From contig JALJCO010010476.1 of assembly GCA_023101725.1 (NCBI GenBank), positions 1,922,001 through 1,986,000 of the forward strand: a DNA stretch of 64,000 nucleotides, given 5' to 3'. A model generated the notes under the pieces. That model had not been told where the DNA came from and made no database searches. It saw only the letters and a list, made by a program, of their open reading frames with translations. The number at the start of each line of letters is the position of its first letter. Position 1 is the first letter of the stretch. Both the position numbers and the translations under genes were made by a program. Positions 9,698-23,000 of the stretch are shown here, piece by piece. Source of the DNA: Atherinomorus stipes. Its lineage: Eukaryota > Chordata > Actinopteri > Atheriniformes > Atherinidae.

Positions 9698-10029
9698 TGA
9701 GATTTTTCTCCCCCTACTTCTGCTCAGCCAGGTGTGAGCTCGGAGGGTGTTACTGATCAGGGTGGAGGGGCTCAGTGTTCTGCTCGAGGGTGCAGCAGTG
9801 TAATGTTATAAAATGCAGGTCCATGGAGCTCGATGCGGGCTTTCCTCCACCCATGGCTGTGTAAATACAGAGAAGCGAAACATTTTTACCCCCACCAAAG
9901 AATGGTGTCACACTCACATCTCTCTCCTTTGAACTTCTTTATAAACTTAAAACTTATGTTTGTGTGCGGAAAACATGGCAGCCAACAGGAAATGTGAAAA
10001 AAAAAATGCAAATGACACAATCAGTTTAA

Positions 10030-10826
10030 AAAACAAAAACTGACCTTTTTAATTTGTTAACATGGTTATGATGCCATCTTTGTCCACATATTTGTATATT
10101 TATATATCTTAGAGCTCTAACATGGCACAAGTTTCTCTGTTTTTTTAACCAGTGCTGATGTGTAAACCAGGTAACATGTTTTTTTTTTAGTTTAATTTTT
10201 TTTTTAATATTTACAATAAAATGAAATGTACAAGACTCCATGGCATTACACAGCTTCAACAAGTACAGGTACAATTTGATCCCTCTGTACAAACTAACAT
10301 CATTAGTTTACTATTCATTTTTTCATTTTTTACAGATGAGTTCATGATCCATTTTGGCTTCAGCACATACATATTCCCCCTTCTCGACTCCTACCGCAGA
10401 CCCTCGCTTACATGACTCACACCTTTCACCATGCTATCACAGCTAAGAGTTCCTTAAAAAAAAAATAAAAGTGATATCTACACGCAACAGGACGCACATC
10501 TTCTCGCTGTAGTGTCCCTGAACGGCCCCCCGCCCCCAGCATGATTCCACCTTCCTCTGGTAAATAAAAAATAATCTCAAAAACATTCCTTAATTTCCTT
10601 CTTTGGCACACATCCCGTCTTTCCATCTGCTACCGCTCTGCTGAACTCTCCATACACGCACATCCACTGTAGAACAAACACTCATAAAGCCAAGTTCATG
10701 AAAAATGTTGCTTCCTGTGTGCTCCTCGCCTCTGCTGCAGGGTGAAGATGCTCCTCCTTACACCCTGAAATAAGAGTGGAGGGAGGAAAGATGTTCTTTA
10801 TGGTAACACAGAGGCCTCTGTGGACC
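10030..10826 (-). other. pkp4: pkp4 3' untranslated region (estimated extent)
   Basis: This AT-rich, non-repetitive sequence lies directly downstream of the TAA stop. No AATAAA was found on the minus strand, but an ATTAAA variant sits near 10046-10053 (and another A-rich ATTAAA near 10195). The 3' boundary is therefore a guess. Confidence 0.45.
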
Positions 10827-11072
10827 TTATACCCAGGAGTCAGGAGAGCCCGGGTACTGCTCTGCCCTGTAGGAAGGCCTCCGCGTGCTGGCGTAATAGT
10901 CCACATAATTAGCGGTGGATTTCAGTCCATGAGGCTGGGAGCTGTAGTCTGCTGTTGGAGGGTAAGTGATGACCTCTTCTAAATACGTGTCATCGTAGCC
11001 GTGGGGGTGCTGCAGGTACATTCTGTATGTATCATAGTTCCTCCTGCTCGGCTCTTCTGTGTAATACACCGG
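10827..11072 (-). CDS. pkp4: pkp4 terminal coding exon 18 (PDZ-binding C-terminus)
   Basis: Encodes [20 protein letters not shown], then [20 protein letters not shown], then [17 protein letters not shown] (TAA at 10827-10829). The acceptor is TTTCTTCTTGCAG. DSWV is the class II/III-like PDZ ligand shared by PKP4, CTNND2 and ARVCF and bound by Erbin. Confidence 0.97.
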   Translation of the reverse strand, partial: PVYYTEEPSRRNYDTYRMYLQHPHGYDDTYLEEVITYPPTADYSSQPHGLKSTANYVDYYASTRRPSYRAEQYPGSPDSWV

Positions 11073-14000
11073 CTGCAAGAAGAAAAAAAAAAGGACAGCA
11101 GGCTGTGATAATCTAATCTTAAAGACTGTCATTAAGTCAAATTGATACTATGGTTATGTGACAAAGATAATACACCAGCAGTTATATCTAATGTCTTACA
11201 TATCCAGATGTCACAAAAACTGTCTGCTCCTGAATTTTGGCCCACAGTCTACAATGCTGCTTGACTGGTATTTGTTAGTTCACAGCTCTCTTAAGGTCTC
11301 CACAGCATTTCCATCAGGCTGATGTCTGGAGTCTGACTGGGTCATCGCAACACCTTGGTTCTTTTCTCTTCAGTCATTCTCTTATAGATTTAATGACATG
11401 CTTGGCAACTCTGGCTTGACTCTGGCCAAGCTTGAGCTGCCTGACAGACGGTGTAATGTCTGACTGAAGGATACTTCGGTGCACAGAGGAGCTCATGGTT
11501 AATTCAGTGACTGCGAAGTGTCCAGGTCCAATGACAAAACAAACCCAAATCATTACAGCTGCTGTAACTGGATGCTGGTACTGCTGGGACAGTTTCTACT
11601 CATGTACTGCATGTGGTGCTTTACATGATAGTCATCTGTACTCATCTGTCCAAAAGACATCACTCCTGAAGTCTTGAGTTTTGTTCAGATGCAACTTTGA
11701 AAACTTGAGCTGTGTTGCTTTCATTATTTTTCATAGAAATGAGACGTTTCCGTGGCAACACTTTTATACAAGTGATAATTGTTCAGTCTTTTTTCAGCTG
11801 TACAGTCATGAACATTCAAACTAAGCCCTGCAGAGTTTGAGATATGAATCTTGGGGGTGGGGGGTATTTGGGACATCAGCTCTTGGGAAAATTATCAACC
11901 ATATTGAGTATTTCCCACCTTTCTCTCTGCAAAATGGACTCCAAATCAGTTAGAAATGACTTTATAATTCCTTCTGGATGGATTAAAAGCAGCATATGTT
12001 CGATGTTCTCATTCTAATTTGTCTGCCCTTCAGTGAATCAGGTGAGATTATTTCATGACTGCGTGAACTGGTCGAGTCACATGGAATCTGACGTTGTATA
12101 ATCTGATCTGGGCCACTGTTGTTTGTGGTTTTAAATCTGATTCAGGGCTGATTCTCCGGAATGCGGTTGCTGTCTGAACAACCAGGTAACCCGTATCAGA
12201 ATTCATGCAAAGATGACATCACTCTGTATTGACAGAGCAGAAAGAGATGAAAGAGTAAAATTAGCAGAATTACTACAGAACAAACGTGGAGGACAGTGTA
12301 GATGGGGGTACTCAGTGGAGGAACAATAAAATTTTAGAATTGATAAGTATTTGGGTATAAGTATTTGTAATTTCTACAAAGGCAGTGAAGGTGTATTAAA
12401 TTTTCTACACACACTGTTGTAAAGTTGCATGTGCACTGAACATTAATCCATAATGCAAATCCACCTACTGCATCCCTCCACCAAATAAAATTTTGGGAAA
12501 TCCACTAATTTCCACTGTAGCCAAGGATTAGGTGAAAAGGTCAACAATACATTTGTGAGGTAAATGTGATGCTCCATTAAGCATTCACTCAGGTTTTACA
12601 TTAAAGGATAGTTGGGTGTGTTACCAGCTATCCAGCAGTAGGAACCCTTTGAAGCTCAAATTGAGAGGTTTTATATGTGCTTTAATCTTTACAAAAAAAA
12701 AAGATGACTTGTTTCTTTTGACTGCCTGCTGTGGATCCAATAACCTCACAGCAACGTTTAAATTCTCATCCAACTCTCTGCAAGGAAGCAAATAAGAATG
12801 TCAGAAATATTTTCATTTCATGAAACCTGAATGCTTCTGCTAACATTGTCAAAGCACATAAACACTTCTTAGTTGATCCTCCACTGGTGTCAAAATATAA
12901 CAGTGCATACTAACATCCCTGAGATTTCAGCAAAATGCACTTTTGTCTAGCTGGAGTTTTTCCAGACAATAAGCTAATCAATCATCTTCTTCCACAAAGA
13001 AAACAGCTTCAAGATAGACGGTGGATATCCAAGACTGATGGATGAGAGTCCGTCTGAAAGAAATAGGGTAACGGCTTAACCAGCCTGATGGTGATGTGAA
13101 GGATTTAAGAAAACTCTCCTGGTGCCCCAACCTCTCCTCCCTCCTGCCTTCTCTTCTCTGTGCCTGTTATCTGAATGGGCACACATGGACATGTCTGACA
13201 GTGACAGGTGCTTGAGATGCACCCAGGCCTTCCCAATCCCAGCAGTCACATTCACTTTGGCTCAAACAATAGCTGATGTGCTGGGTTATTTGCAGCATGG
13301 CAAGTGGAATATGTGTCAGACTCTTTGTATGAGAAAGGCGAGCTGGAATAGTTGATTATTCTTGCCAGGTTCATATCGTAAAGGGATCTCAAACAAAGAC
13401 CTTTAAAATGACCATCAAACATTTCTTATAGGAAAATGTCATTGTTTTAAGTGGTACTGATGCCCACAGCAGCTGCTGTCTCACTGACTACACATCTGCA
13501 CAAATAAACCATACAAAAATGTAAATAGAAAGTTAAATAATTTAATCAATATACAGTTGTGTGAAAAAGTGTTTGCCTCCTTCCTGATTTCTTAGTTTTT
13601 TGCATGTTTGTCACAGTTATATGTTTCAGATCAAACAAATTTAACTGTGAGACAAAGATAACACAAGTAACACAAAATGCAGTTTTTAAATGAAGATTTT
13701 TATTTTTAAGGGGGAGACAAAATCCAAACCCACATGGCCCTGTGTGAAAAAGTGATTGCCTCCTAAACCTAATAACTGGTCGGGCCACCCTTAGCAGCAA
13801 CAAGTGCAATCAAGCGTTTGCGCTGTGGAGGAATTTTGTTCCACTCATCTTTGCAGAATTGTTGTAATTCAGCCACAGTGGAGGGTCTTCATGCATGAAC
13901 CGCCTTTTTAAGGTCATGCCACAGCATCTCAATCGGATTCAGGTCCGGACTTTGACTAGGCCACTCCAAAGTCTTCATTTTGTGTTTCTTAAGCCATTCA

Positions 14001-17000
14001 GAGGTGGACTTGCTGGTGTGTTTTAGATCATTGTTCTGCTGCAGAACCCAAGTGCGCTTCAGCTTGAGGTCACCAACAGATGGCCGGACATTCTCCTTCA
14101 GGATTTTTTGGTAGACAGCAGAATTCATGGTTCCATTTACCACAGCAAGTCTTCCAGGTTCTGAAGCAGCAAAACAGCCCCAGACCATCACACTACCACC
14201 ACCGTATTTTACTGTTGGTAGGATGATCCTTTTCTGAAATGCCGTGTTACTTTTACGCCAAATGTAATGGGACCTAAACCTTCCAAAAAGTTAAACTTTT
14301 GTCTCGTCAGTCCACAGAGTATTTTCCCAAAAGTCTTGGGGATCATCAAGATGCTTTCTGGCTAAACTGAGACGAGCCTTTATGTTCTTTTTGCTCAGCA
14401 GTGGTTTTGGTCTTGGAACTCTGCCATGCAGGCCATTTTTGCCCAGTCTCTTTCTTATGGTGGAGTCATGAACACTGACCTTAACTGAGGCAAGTGAGGC
14501 CTGCAGTTCTTGGATGTTGTTCTGGGGTCTTTTGTGACCTCTTGGATGCGTCGCTGCTGTGCTATTGGGGTCATTTTGGTTGGCCAGCCACTCCTGGGAA
14601 GGTTCACCACTGTTGATGTTTTACCATTTGTGGATAATGGCTCTCACTGTGGTTCTCTGGAGTCCCAAAGCTTTAGAAATGGCTTTTGTAATCTTTTCAG
14701 AGAGGGATCTAAATTACTTTGTTTCTCATTTTTCCGAATTTTTGGTCGAGAGATGTTAGTTGGGGTTTTTGTTTAAATCATCAGGGCTTTTAAAGTTTGA
14801 GGGGGGGACCGGGGGGGGAGAAAAAACACCAAAAGAAAATTGTTTGGGGTCACTTTTTCACACAGGGCCATGGAAAATTGGATCCCCCCCCCTTACTAAT
14901 AAAAATCTTTATTTAAAATCTGCATTTTCTGTTTACTTGTGTTATCTTTGTCTCACATTTTAATTTGTTTGATGATCTGAAACATATAAGTGTGACAAAC
15001 ATGCAAAAAAATAAGAAATCAGGAAGGGGGCAAACACTTTTTCACACAACTGTATGTATAACAGCATAAACTCACTGGCTACATCTGCAGGGTTAAATCA
15101 GAGCAAATTAGAATGCAGAGGCTATAAGATATAACCAGAAAACAATATATTCACCTGTGTTCTCCTGGGCTCCTCCCTTGTGGGCGATGAGTAGTAATAC
15201 GGAGATGGTTTTCCAGACCCTGGGAAAAAAAGATAACAATAAAAGTGAGAGCTGCATTAAATCAAACGGTGGGACAAAAGCACCTCATTTCATATCAGTG
15301 AAAGTCTGTACAGCCCCAAAGGGCAAATGTCTGTATTTAGATAGAGTAGGATCAAGAAGTGCTGTGCTATGCTGGAGAGAAATAACACCAAATAATAGAC
15401 TAGGCCGCTGCAGCTCTGTTGTTTACATAACCCATGGGATGGGTATTTCATTGGCACTTTATCAAACCGGTGGAATCCAGAAACTCAATTTCCACTTCCC
15501 CATGTAAAACATGCATTGTTGAGGCTGCGGTTCATTTTGTTTGCTCTGCCCTCCTCTTGCTCCCGCCAAACAGCATAGGCTGGCGAGAGCTCACGTCTGG
15601 TTGTAGTATGCCTGGATGCCCACTCGCTGCCCCTGCCTGCAGGCTGCGACTTGGACCTGCCAACAATGGAACCATTGTGAAGTGTCCTCTCTCGTCCACT
15701 TTACTGCTGGGCAGAACAACAACAGAAAAACTGCTCTGATGTGCTGTGAATTAAACTGACCAACTGTCTCAAGTCAGGCAAGCGCTGGTGGAAAAGATAA
15801 GAGAAAAGTGTTGGCAGGGAGCGGAAACTAGCCATGGGATCTACTTGGAGCGTGAAGGCGGGTAAAGAAGATAATGCCCTGTCTAGAGAGGACCATAAAG
15901 AAGCCTCCAGTCTGATGCAGAGAGCGGGTAAGAATCGGATGAGTACCTGTATACTGTTTTCTATGAATGCTGCCGTCTCCTTGGTAATTATAAAATTGCA
16001 TAGCTGACTGAGCTCTTTGATAATCTCTGATAGTGTCTCTATGCTCTTTGATGCCCAGCATGGCAGGAGATGACGTGGCACTGGCAGCTGCAAAGAAAAA
16101 AAGAGTAAATCAGCTGATGGTTTCCTGTATCACAAACGATATTTGTTCGCAGGCTCTGCAGTTACAATAACGGAGCCCACCAGGATGGCTGACTGGGGAC
16201 ATCTGAATGGTGCTGGTAGGGAGGGTGGGTTGCGACTTAAATCTGTCCCGCTCAAGTGTTGAAACTGGGGTGATGAAATGGTTTTGGTTCCATCCATCCT
16301 ATAAGGGCAGCACAGAGGGAGAGAGAAGCGGGTTAGATCATAACATACTGGATGTTGTGAAATATAACTGTGGAATTAGTAGGGGCCCACAGGAACGTCC
16401 ATACTACTAACAGGGGCAGACATCTAACTTTTATTCTTTTTTAACACTTTGTATTGACAAGACATTCATAATAATAATAATGATAGTAATAATGATAATA
16501 ATATACTATTTAAAACACAACAGTTTATCCTCTAACTATTAATGTTATTTCTGTTAAAATATGTATTTAATCCCAATATTTGCAGCAAAATTTGTCTTAG
16601 AGGAGACACAAAAAATAAGAGCATATATCCAGGTGTCTAAAGGAACAAAAAAAACTAGAAACTCTTCACAACCCTGGCACTTTGGGGTTCAGCAGGTTTG
16701 AAAATGTCTCATTAAGTGGGTTCAGATTTCTAGTAGATCAGATGTATCCAGCCTCCTTATCTTAGCTCATAACATGCCGCTTCTGGTACAACTTGGAAGC
16801 AGAAACTCAAAAATATTTTCAATTGATACCAATTACAAATTCTCATCAGCAGTTGAACAATTGAGGATTATCACGCTTCCGTGTTACCGAACTTCCTGTT
16901 TGAAACACTTAGAGGGCCCACTTCCGGCCCAGTTCAATGTCCCTGCTTTACTTCGTAGATAACGTGAATAAACGCCAACCCTACTGAAATTTTCACGGAT

Positions 17001-20000
17001 TCCAGACTGAAGTGACACTAAGGAAGAAGTGGATCAAAGTGATTCACCAGAGTGAAGGGCCGAACTTTATAATAAAACAACGTAGCATGTTTGTTTGTAG
17101 CCGGTGGGGCACAACACCGGCATGCTAGCATTAGCCAGCTAACGTTTACCGACGTGCTTAACTTTTGCGTCTTAAAACACACATACATCTGGATGTCCCC
17201 GTTTCCACTGGAACAACTGGGGACTGCCAAGAAAGGAGACGCCTTCAGATGCTTGTGTGTTTTCAGCCGCACAAAGTTAGGCACGTTATCGAGCTGGCTA
17301 ATGCTAACACGACTGCGCAGTCTGCCGGCCACAAACAAACGTGTGTCGTTTTATTATAAAGTTTATTATCAAGCTGGCTAATGCTAACCTGCTAACAGAA
17401 GTCCGCCAGCTACTACTCTGTTAAACTTTGTTAATCGGATAAACGCCAATGCCAAGTTTTCATTCCAGACTGAAGTGATGCTAAGGAATAAGTGGATCAA
17501 AACGACCGATTCGCCGCGGTGAAGGACCGAACTTTATAATAAAACGACACACGTTTGTTTGTGGCCGGCAGACTGCGCAGTCGTGTTAGCATTAGCCAGC
17601 TCGATAACGTGCCTAACTTTGTGCGGCTGAAAACACACAAGCATCTGAAAGCGTTTCCTTTCTTGGCAGTCCCCAGTTGTTCCACTGGAAACGAGAGGTA
17701 CAGACCCGATTTTCAGATGTTTGTGTGTTTTAAGACGCACAATGTTAAGCACATCAGTAAACGCTAGCTGGCTAATGCTAGCATGCTGTGAAGTGCCGGT
17801 GTTGTGCCCCACCGGCGACAAACAAACGTGTGTTTTATTATAAAGTTCGGCCCTTCACCGCCGCGAATCGATCGCTTTGATCCACTTCTTCCTTAGTATC
17901 ATTTCAGTCTAGAATGAAAACTTGAGTATGTTTGGAGTTTATCCGATTTAAACAGTATAACAGAGCAGGAACGGCTGTCGTTAACATGGCCCGGAAGAGG
18001 AAGTGCTCAAAATCCGGGAACTTCCGGTAAACGTGATAATCCCCTATTCAATTAAATTAAGTAGATAAAAAAGCAGACCCTGCCAATCAAGAAGCATTTT
18101 TCTCTGTTTGTTTCATGGTGATGTGAGCTTGGTTTGCTGTGTATGCTAATGTGAGCTCTCTGGCTACGTTAAACTCTAATAAGGTAATAACATGCTTCAA
18201 GGATTATTGAGGGTTATTTGTGTCCAAATCTATGTTTGGACACTAGCTTTAAGGTTTAGAACAGAGCTCAAATAAGACATATCCTGTGAAAGAAAGTGGA
18301 GGAGAACTGAATGGACCCTTCCACTCCCTAAAATACAATAGGCTACTATGAAAAGCGGTGTAAAGTCAAGCTTGAATTCATGTGGTTCTCTGTTTAGTAA
18401 TTTGACCAAAGCTTGTCATAGACATCTATCATTCAGTCAATTTTTATTTCTATAGCCCTTTACAGCACACAAGGTGACCAAAGAGCTTTTCTCATAAAAA
18501 CATCATAGAAAGAGAATAAAAACAGCATGCAGAAAATAATAAACAAATACAAGTAAATACAAATAAAATATGAAAATATATCACCACTTTACTGAGTGTT
18601 AAAGGCCAGTCTGAATAAATATGTTTTGAGTCTGGCTTTAAAAAGGCCAAAGTCTGTTATGGAGCGCATGTCAGGAGGCAGTTTGTTCCAGAGTCTGGGC
18701 CCAGCGACTGAGAACGTCTGATCACCCCAATGCTTGTATCTGGCTCTCGGGAATTCCAACAAGAGCTGGTTTGCTCTGGTCGGGTTCCCAACATGTAAAA
18801 GTTCGGACAGGTAAGGAGGGGCAAGACCAGTAAGTGCTTTAAAAACAAATAATATGATTTAAAAATCAATCCTAAAAGAAACGGGAAGCGTTTAGAAGAG
18901 AACCGGGGTGATGTGCTGATGTTGGGGAGTGTTGGTTAGAAAGCGGGTATCTGCATTCTGAACCAGCTGAAGACGGTTGACATTTTATGAAGACTTCAGA
19001 AAACTGTGCTCATGTAAACAAAAAAGGAGGATCTTCCCTTTAAAGAATGCAACTGATGGCTATTGTCAGTGATAACGTACTTACTTTTTATAGATGGTAC
19101 GCAGATCCCTGTACTGCCACAGTGTGTTCAACACCTGGGCTGCTGCTTTCACCACTTTCATAGAGTATCTGTAAAAAAGTTAAAAATAAATAAATAAATA
19201 ATATGTGTATCTAAGTACCCCTGAAATACTGTAACCTGACTTTATATTTCACCGTGAATATTACAGAACAGGACGATTGATGATGTGTGTCCTCAATGTG
19301 TTTCATCCTAGAACAGTACTGAATATATAGCAGGCTAGAAATAGCTGCTGTACCATTATCCCATCATTCCACAGGGATATAAAGCCTCAATGCACACACT
19401 ACCCCCCTCCCTCTATAGCTTCACCTTCTCCAGCATTTAAATGTTTGCACGAGTGAGAAAAACATTGTCCAGTGTCCAGGACTGTCTACAAAACACAGTC
19501 ACATATGGCTGAGGGCTCACAGGCTGTATTTTCTAGGAGTCCATGCTCCATTTGAACATGTGCACACACATCAGCGGGAGCTTTTAATAAAAAAATCATT
19601 CCAACAGATATATGCTCCTGTAGCACACCTGTCTCCTCTGCCCTTGGTGATGTTGACCAGCTTCTCGATGCCGCCCGTGTCGGCCAAGGCCTTTGCGTTT
19701 TCCATGTTTTTGCTGGTGACCTCGTGCAGGGTGCAACAGATGGCTGCTACGGTCTCATCTGACAGCAGGGTGGTGTTTCCCCCAGGGAGGCGGTTTACCA
19801 GGTCCCTCATTGCATACTTCCCTGAGGGGGAGGCGGGAAGGAGGCGGTCAGACATGCAGCTAATGCATCATGACATACTGTACTGCAGGTTTGTGGGCAG
19901 GACCTCAGGCACAGAGAGAAGCGAGGGAAGCTGCTGCTCATACGAGAATTTGGTGCATTTTTTTCCATGTTACATAATGTAGAAACAAATGTATTCCACA

Positions 20001-23000
20001 CTGACCTAAACTGCATGATTTGGCTTCTATATCAAGAAGGATATATTAATTCTGCTCGAGGCTGCAGAGTGGTATGCAGTTTTCCTAAATGACATTGTAA
20101 GGGCATTTGAGAGAGTGCATTAAAGAGGATTGCTTCACCTTTCTCTCCTTCAGTGCAGCAGCCCTGCTGAAGAAGCTAAATATTTGCAGTAAGTGAAACA
20201 CACACACACTCCTAATGACAACTTTACAAGCAAATTTGACTCTGCTACTACTAACTACTCATCAAGTCTACAGAGATTAGATCATTTCATGAGAAATAAC
20301 AGGCTAGAACAGGATAAGTGTGCAGGTTTAACTGGAAGTTTTAATATATCCTCATCATGGACAAGAATATTACAACATTTTAAATTAAGTCTTTGAACAA
20401 TTCTTCTGTGCTGGGAGTTGCTCTCCTGCCAGCACACCAAACTGCACCTAAGTTTTAACTTTCTTGCTTACAGTCTTCTGAGTAAATGAGACAACTTTAT
20501 AATTTCATCCACTTTGTGCAATGTCAAGTTCCAAAGATGGCAACACAGCACCTGAGCATGATACCATCCAACAGTGTTCCCTGGTTTAATGCAACACCAT
20601 AACTTCTCCATACATACCTCTATTTTCTGTAGAGACAAAAAATGTATGTTTCCATTATCTGACCATACATTTGTCAAGAGGGCTTTGTCTATGTAATAAA
20701 CCGCAGATGGCAGTTAACCTTTAAGCTGTAGATTCAGGAGTAGGGGCTTCTTTCTCAGATGGTAGCCTCTCAGTCTTTGCTAATGTAAAACTTGCTGGAT
20801 TATGAATAGGAACACTTGTGATCCAGCAGCTTCCAGCTCAATACTCATGCTTTGGTGGTTCATGACTACTCAAACCATTTGCTGTCTTATTCAAGATGCT
20901 GACAAAGCTGCTGTAACCATCAATAACTTTTACATACACATGTTTGACGATGCTGGAATCTGTAGTTGCTCAACATTGGCTCTAAAAGACATTATAGGAC
21001 AGGGTTTGCTGGTCAATGCTGTGAGAGACAGTTTTTATGACAACAAATATAAACTGTAGACAATGTGATCAGTTACAGGAAGTAAAGAAGCTTCAGTCAG
21101 CTAAAACAACATTTTGGATAAGGCTCACAAGTATATTTGAATTTCAGACTGTTTAAACATCAACACATTACGTGTCATACCATGTCCATTAGGCGCACTG
21201 AGAAAATGAAATGTACATTTCATTACAGTTTAACTCCTCACCTATGAGTTCTTTGTTCCTGACATCCAGTGCCATATTTCTCAGGGCAGTGGCGACTGAA
21301 CACACCACCCTGTCATTGTCCATTCGCAGCAGCTCCACCAGAATGGGCAGTCCTTTCTCTTTACGCACAGCTCCACGGATATACGCTGCAAACTACACAC
21401 ATTAAAAAAAGTTAAAACTATAAATGTTTCCATGCCTCAGGAAAAAATGAGTGTTCTTGTGATGTGCCTATTGGCGTGTTTGATTTTAAGCGTTAAACTG
21501 ACATAAGCTTTGACTGAAACAGAGGAGGTGAGCCGTTAAATCCTTTTAAACTAATTGAAAAAATGGTTTGTCTCCAAGGCATCACATTAAACAGTCTACA
21601 ATAGAAAATTAACACAGAAATCGTGTGTTTGGATTGGGAGAGAAATATTTTCATCCTACCTTCCAGTTGCCAGCTGACAGGTTCTGAAGGGATCCTGCAG
21701 AACCCTCCAGAGTGGCAGGATTGGAGCTCTCAGCCAGCAGCGTTAAGTAAGGCTTAACAACCGCAGGGTGCCATAGCATCTCTGCACCTTTGGGGGACTT
21801 GGAGAAGCCAGGGATAGGCCCAACACCATCCCACTAAACAAACACAGTATTTTATGTAAACAATGTTGCACAAAGAGCCTGTGTGATTTGTTTGTGAGGC
21901 AAGTACTTCTCACAAACATTCCTCTTCAGACCAAACTGTCTCTTCTTGATAATACCAAACACGTTTAAATATGAACGTGACATTTTTCCAGTTTGAATAT
22001 TTCTGATTAAACACACTTACAGAGTCTTCCTGTAAGCCATTCTTCTTCTTCTTTTTCTTTCTGCCCCAGCAGCTGGAATCCACCTCTTTATTGGGAGACT
22101 CTCTGCCCAGTAAACCATCCAGTTCTTGCCCACCCATCAGTCGAGAAGGCATCATTTCCAGCTCCAGACGATACGACAGGTTCCTCAGAGTGCAAATACA
22201 GTTCTCCACAATCTGACAGGCACAAGAAGAAAGGGACTTGAAGAAGTAGTAGCGTAGGCTTTCATGCAAAAAAAAAAAGAGAAAAAAATCACCAGGTGTT
22301 TTACTGTCTGTGCTACAATGATATCAATTAAATATGGAATCCAAGTATCAGGTTAGGAAAGAGATCTAGACCAGAACAAATGGATTTTATGCCACGCTGT
22401 GTGAGTTTTCTACAGGTTTGCCTCATAGAATGTCAATGAGCAAGTACTGCATGTCAGACAAAGTTAAAAGGTGTCTCCTGAGGGAAATTATCTCAACATT
22501 ACACATTATCCACTTCACTTTTTCAGTTTTTGAGAGTGAAGATTCATGTCTGGGAAATGTGATTTATTTTCTACTGTTACCATCACACACACACAAAAAA
22601 AGAACAGGGTGTTGATGTCACCATCTAACTCTGAATGTTTACTCTTGTTCCCATATCAGCAGCGCTTTGGGTGACAAAGCACATGAAACAGTTCCTGCTT
22701 ATTGCTGTTGGGGTCATTTAGACATAGACCATAAAATGATTCAAAGCAGGATTGATTCAAGTAGGATTTTTCTCCACAGCCTCTTATCATCTGGCTGCAT
22801 ATTCTCCTCTTGGCTAAACGTGTATGTGTGTGTGTGTGTGGGCATGGGTGGGCGGGAATTTTTGTGCGGTGTACCTTGCTGTCGAAGTCAGAGGTGTTTA
22901 CACAGGCTTTGATGACGTAGAGCAATGAGTCAACTAGGCCCTCACAAGTGCGCATCTGTTTTCTGGCCTCCTCACCAGCTGAACTCAGGTTCCTTTTAAA

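Larger units (their letters stand above)
1234..10029. other. Intergenic region between dapl1 and the pkp4 3' end
   Basis: This stretch of about 8.8 kb contains no recognisable protein-coding exon. It is mostly repeats (listed separately) plus AT-rich unique sequence. The stretches 1716-2460, 3460-4180, 8290-9190 and 9700-10020 show nothing I can identify beyond short homopolymers and a (TGGA)n run near 8353. Confidence 0.6.

Noticed and set aside
15701..16093. A 130-residue minus-strand frame overlapping pkp4 exon 16
   Set aside because: It is in a different frame from the conserved pkp4 reading, which matches PKP4 through MLGIKEHRD.
17018..17821. Several 60-106 residue frames repeated on both strands (for example [20 protein letters not shown])
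   Set aside because: They are mirror images created by the palindromic arms of the foldback element. No domain or codon-level conservation is visible.
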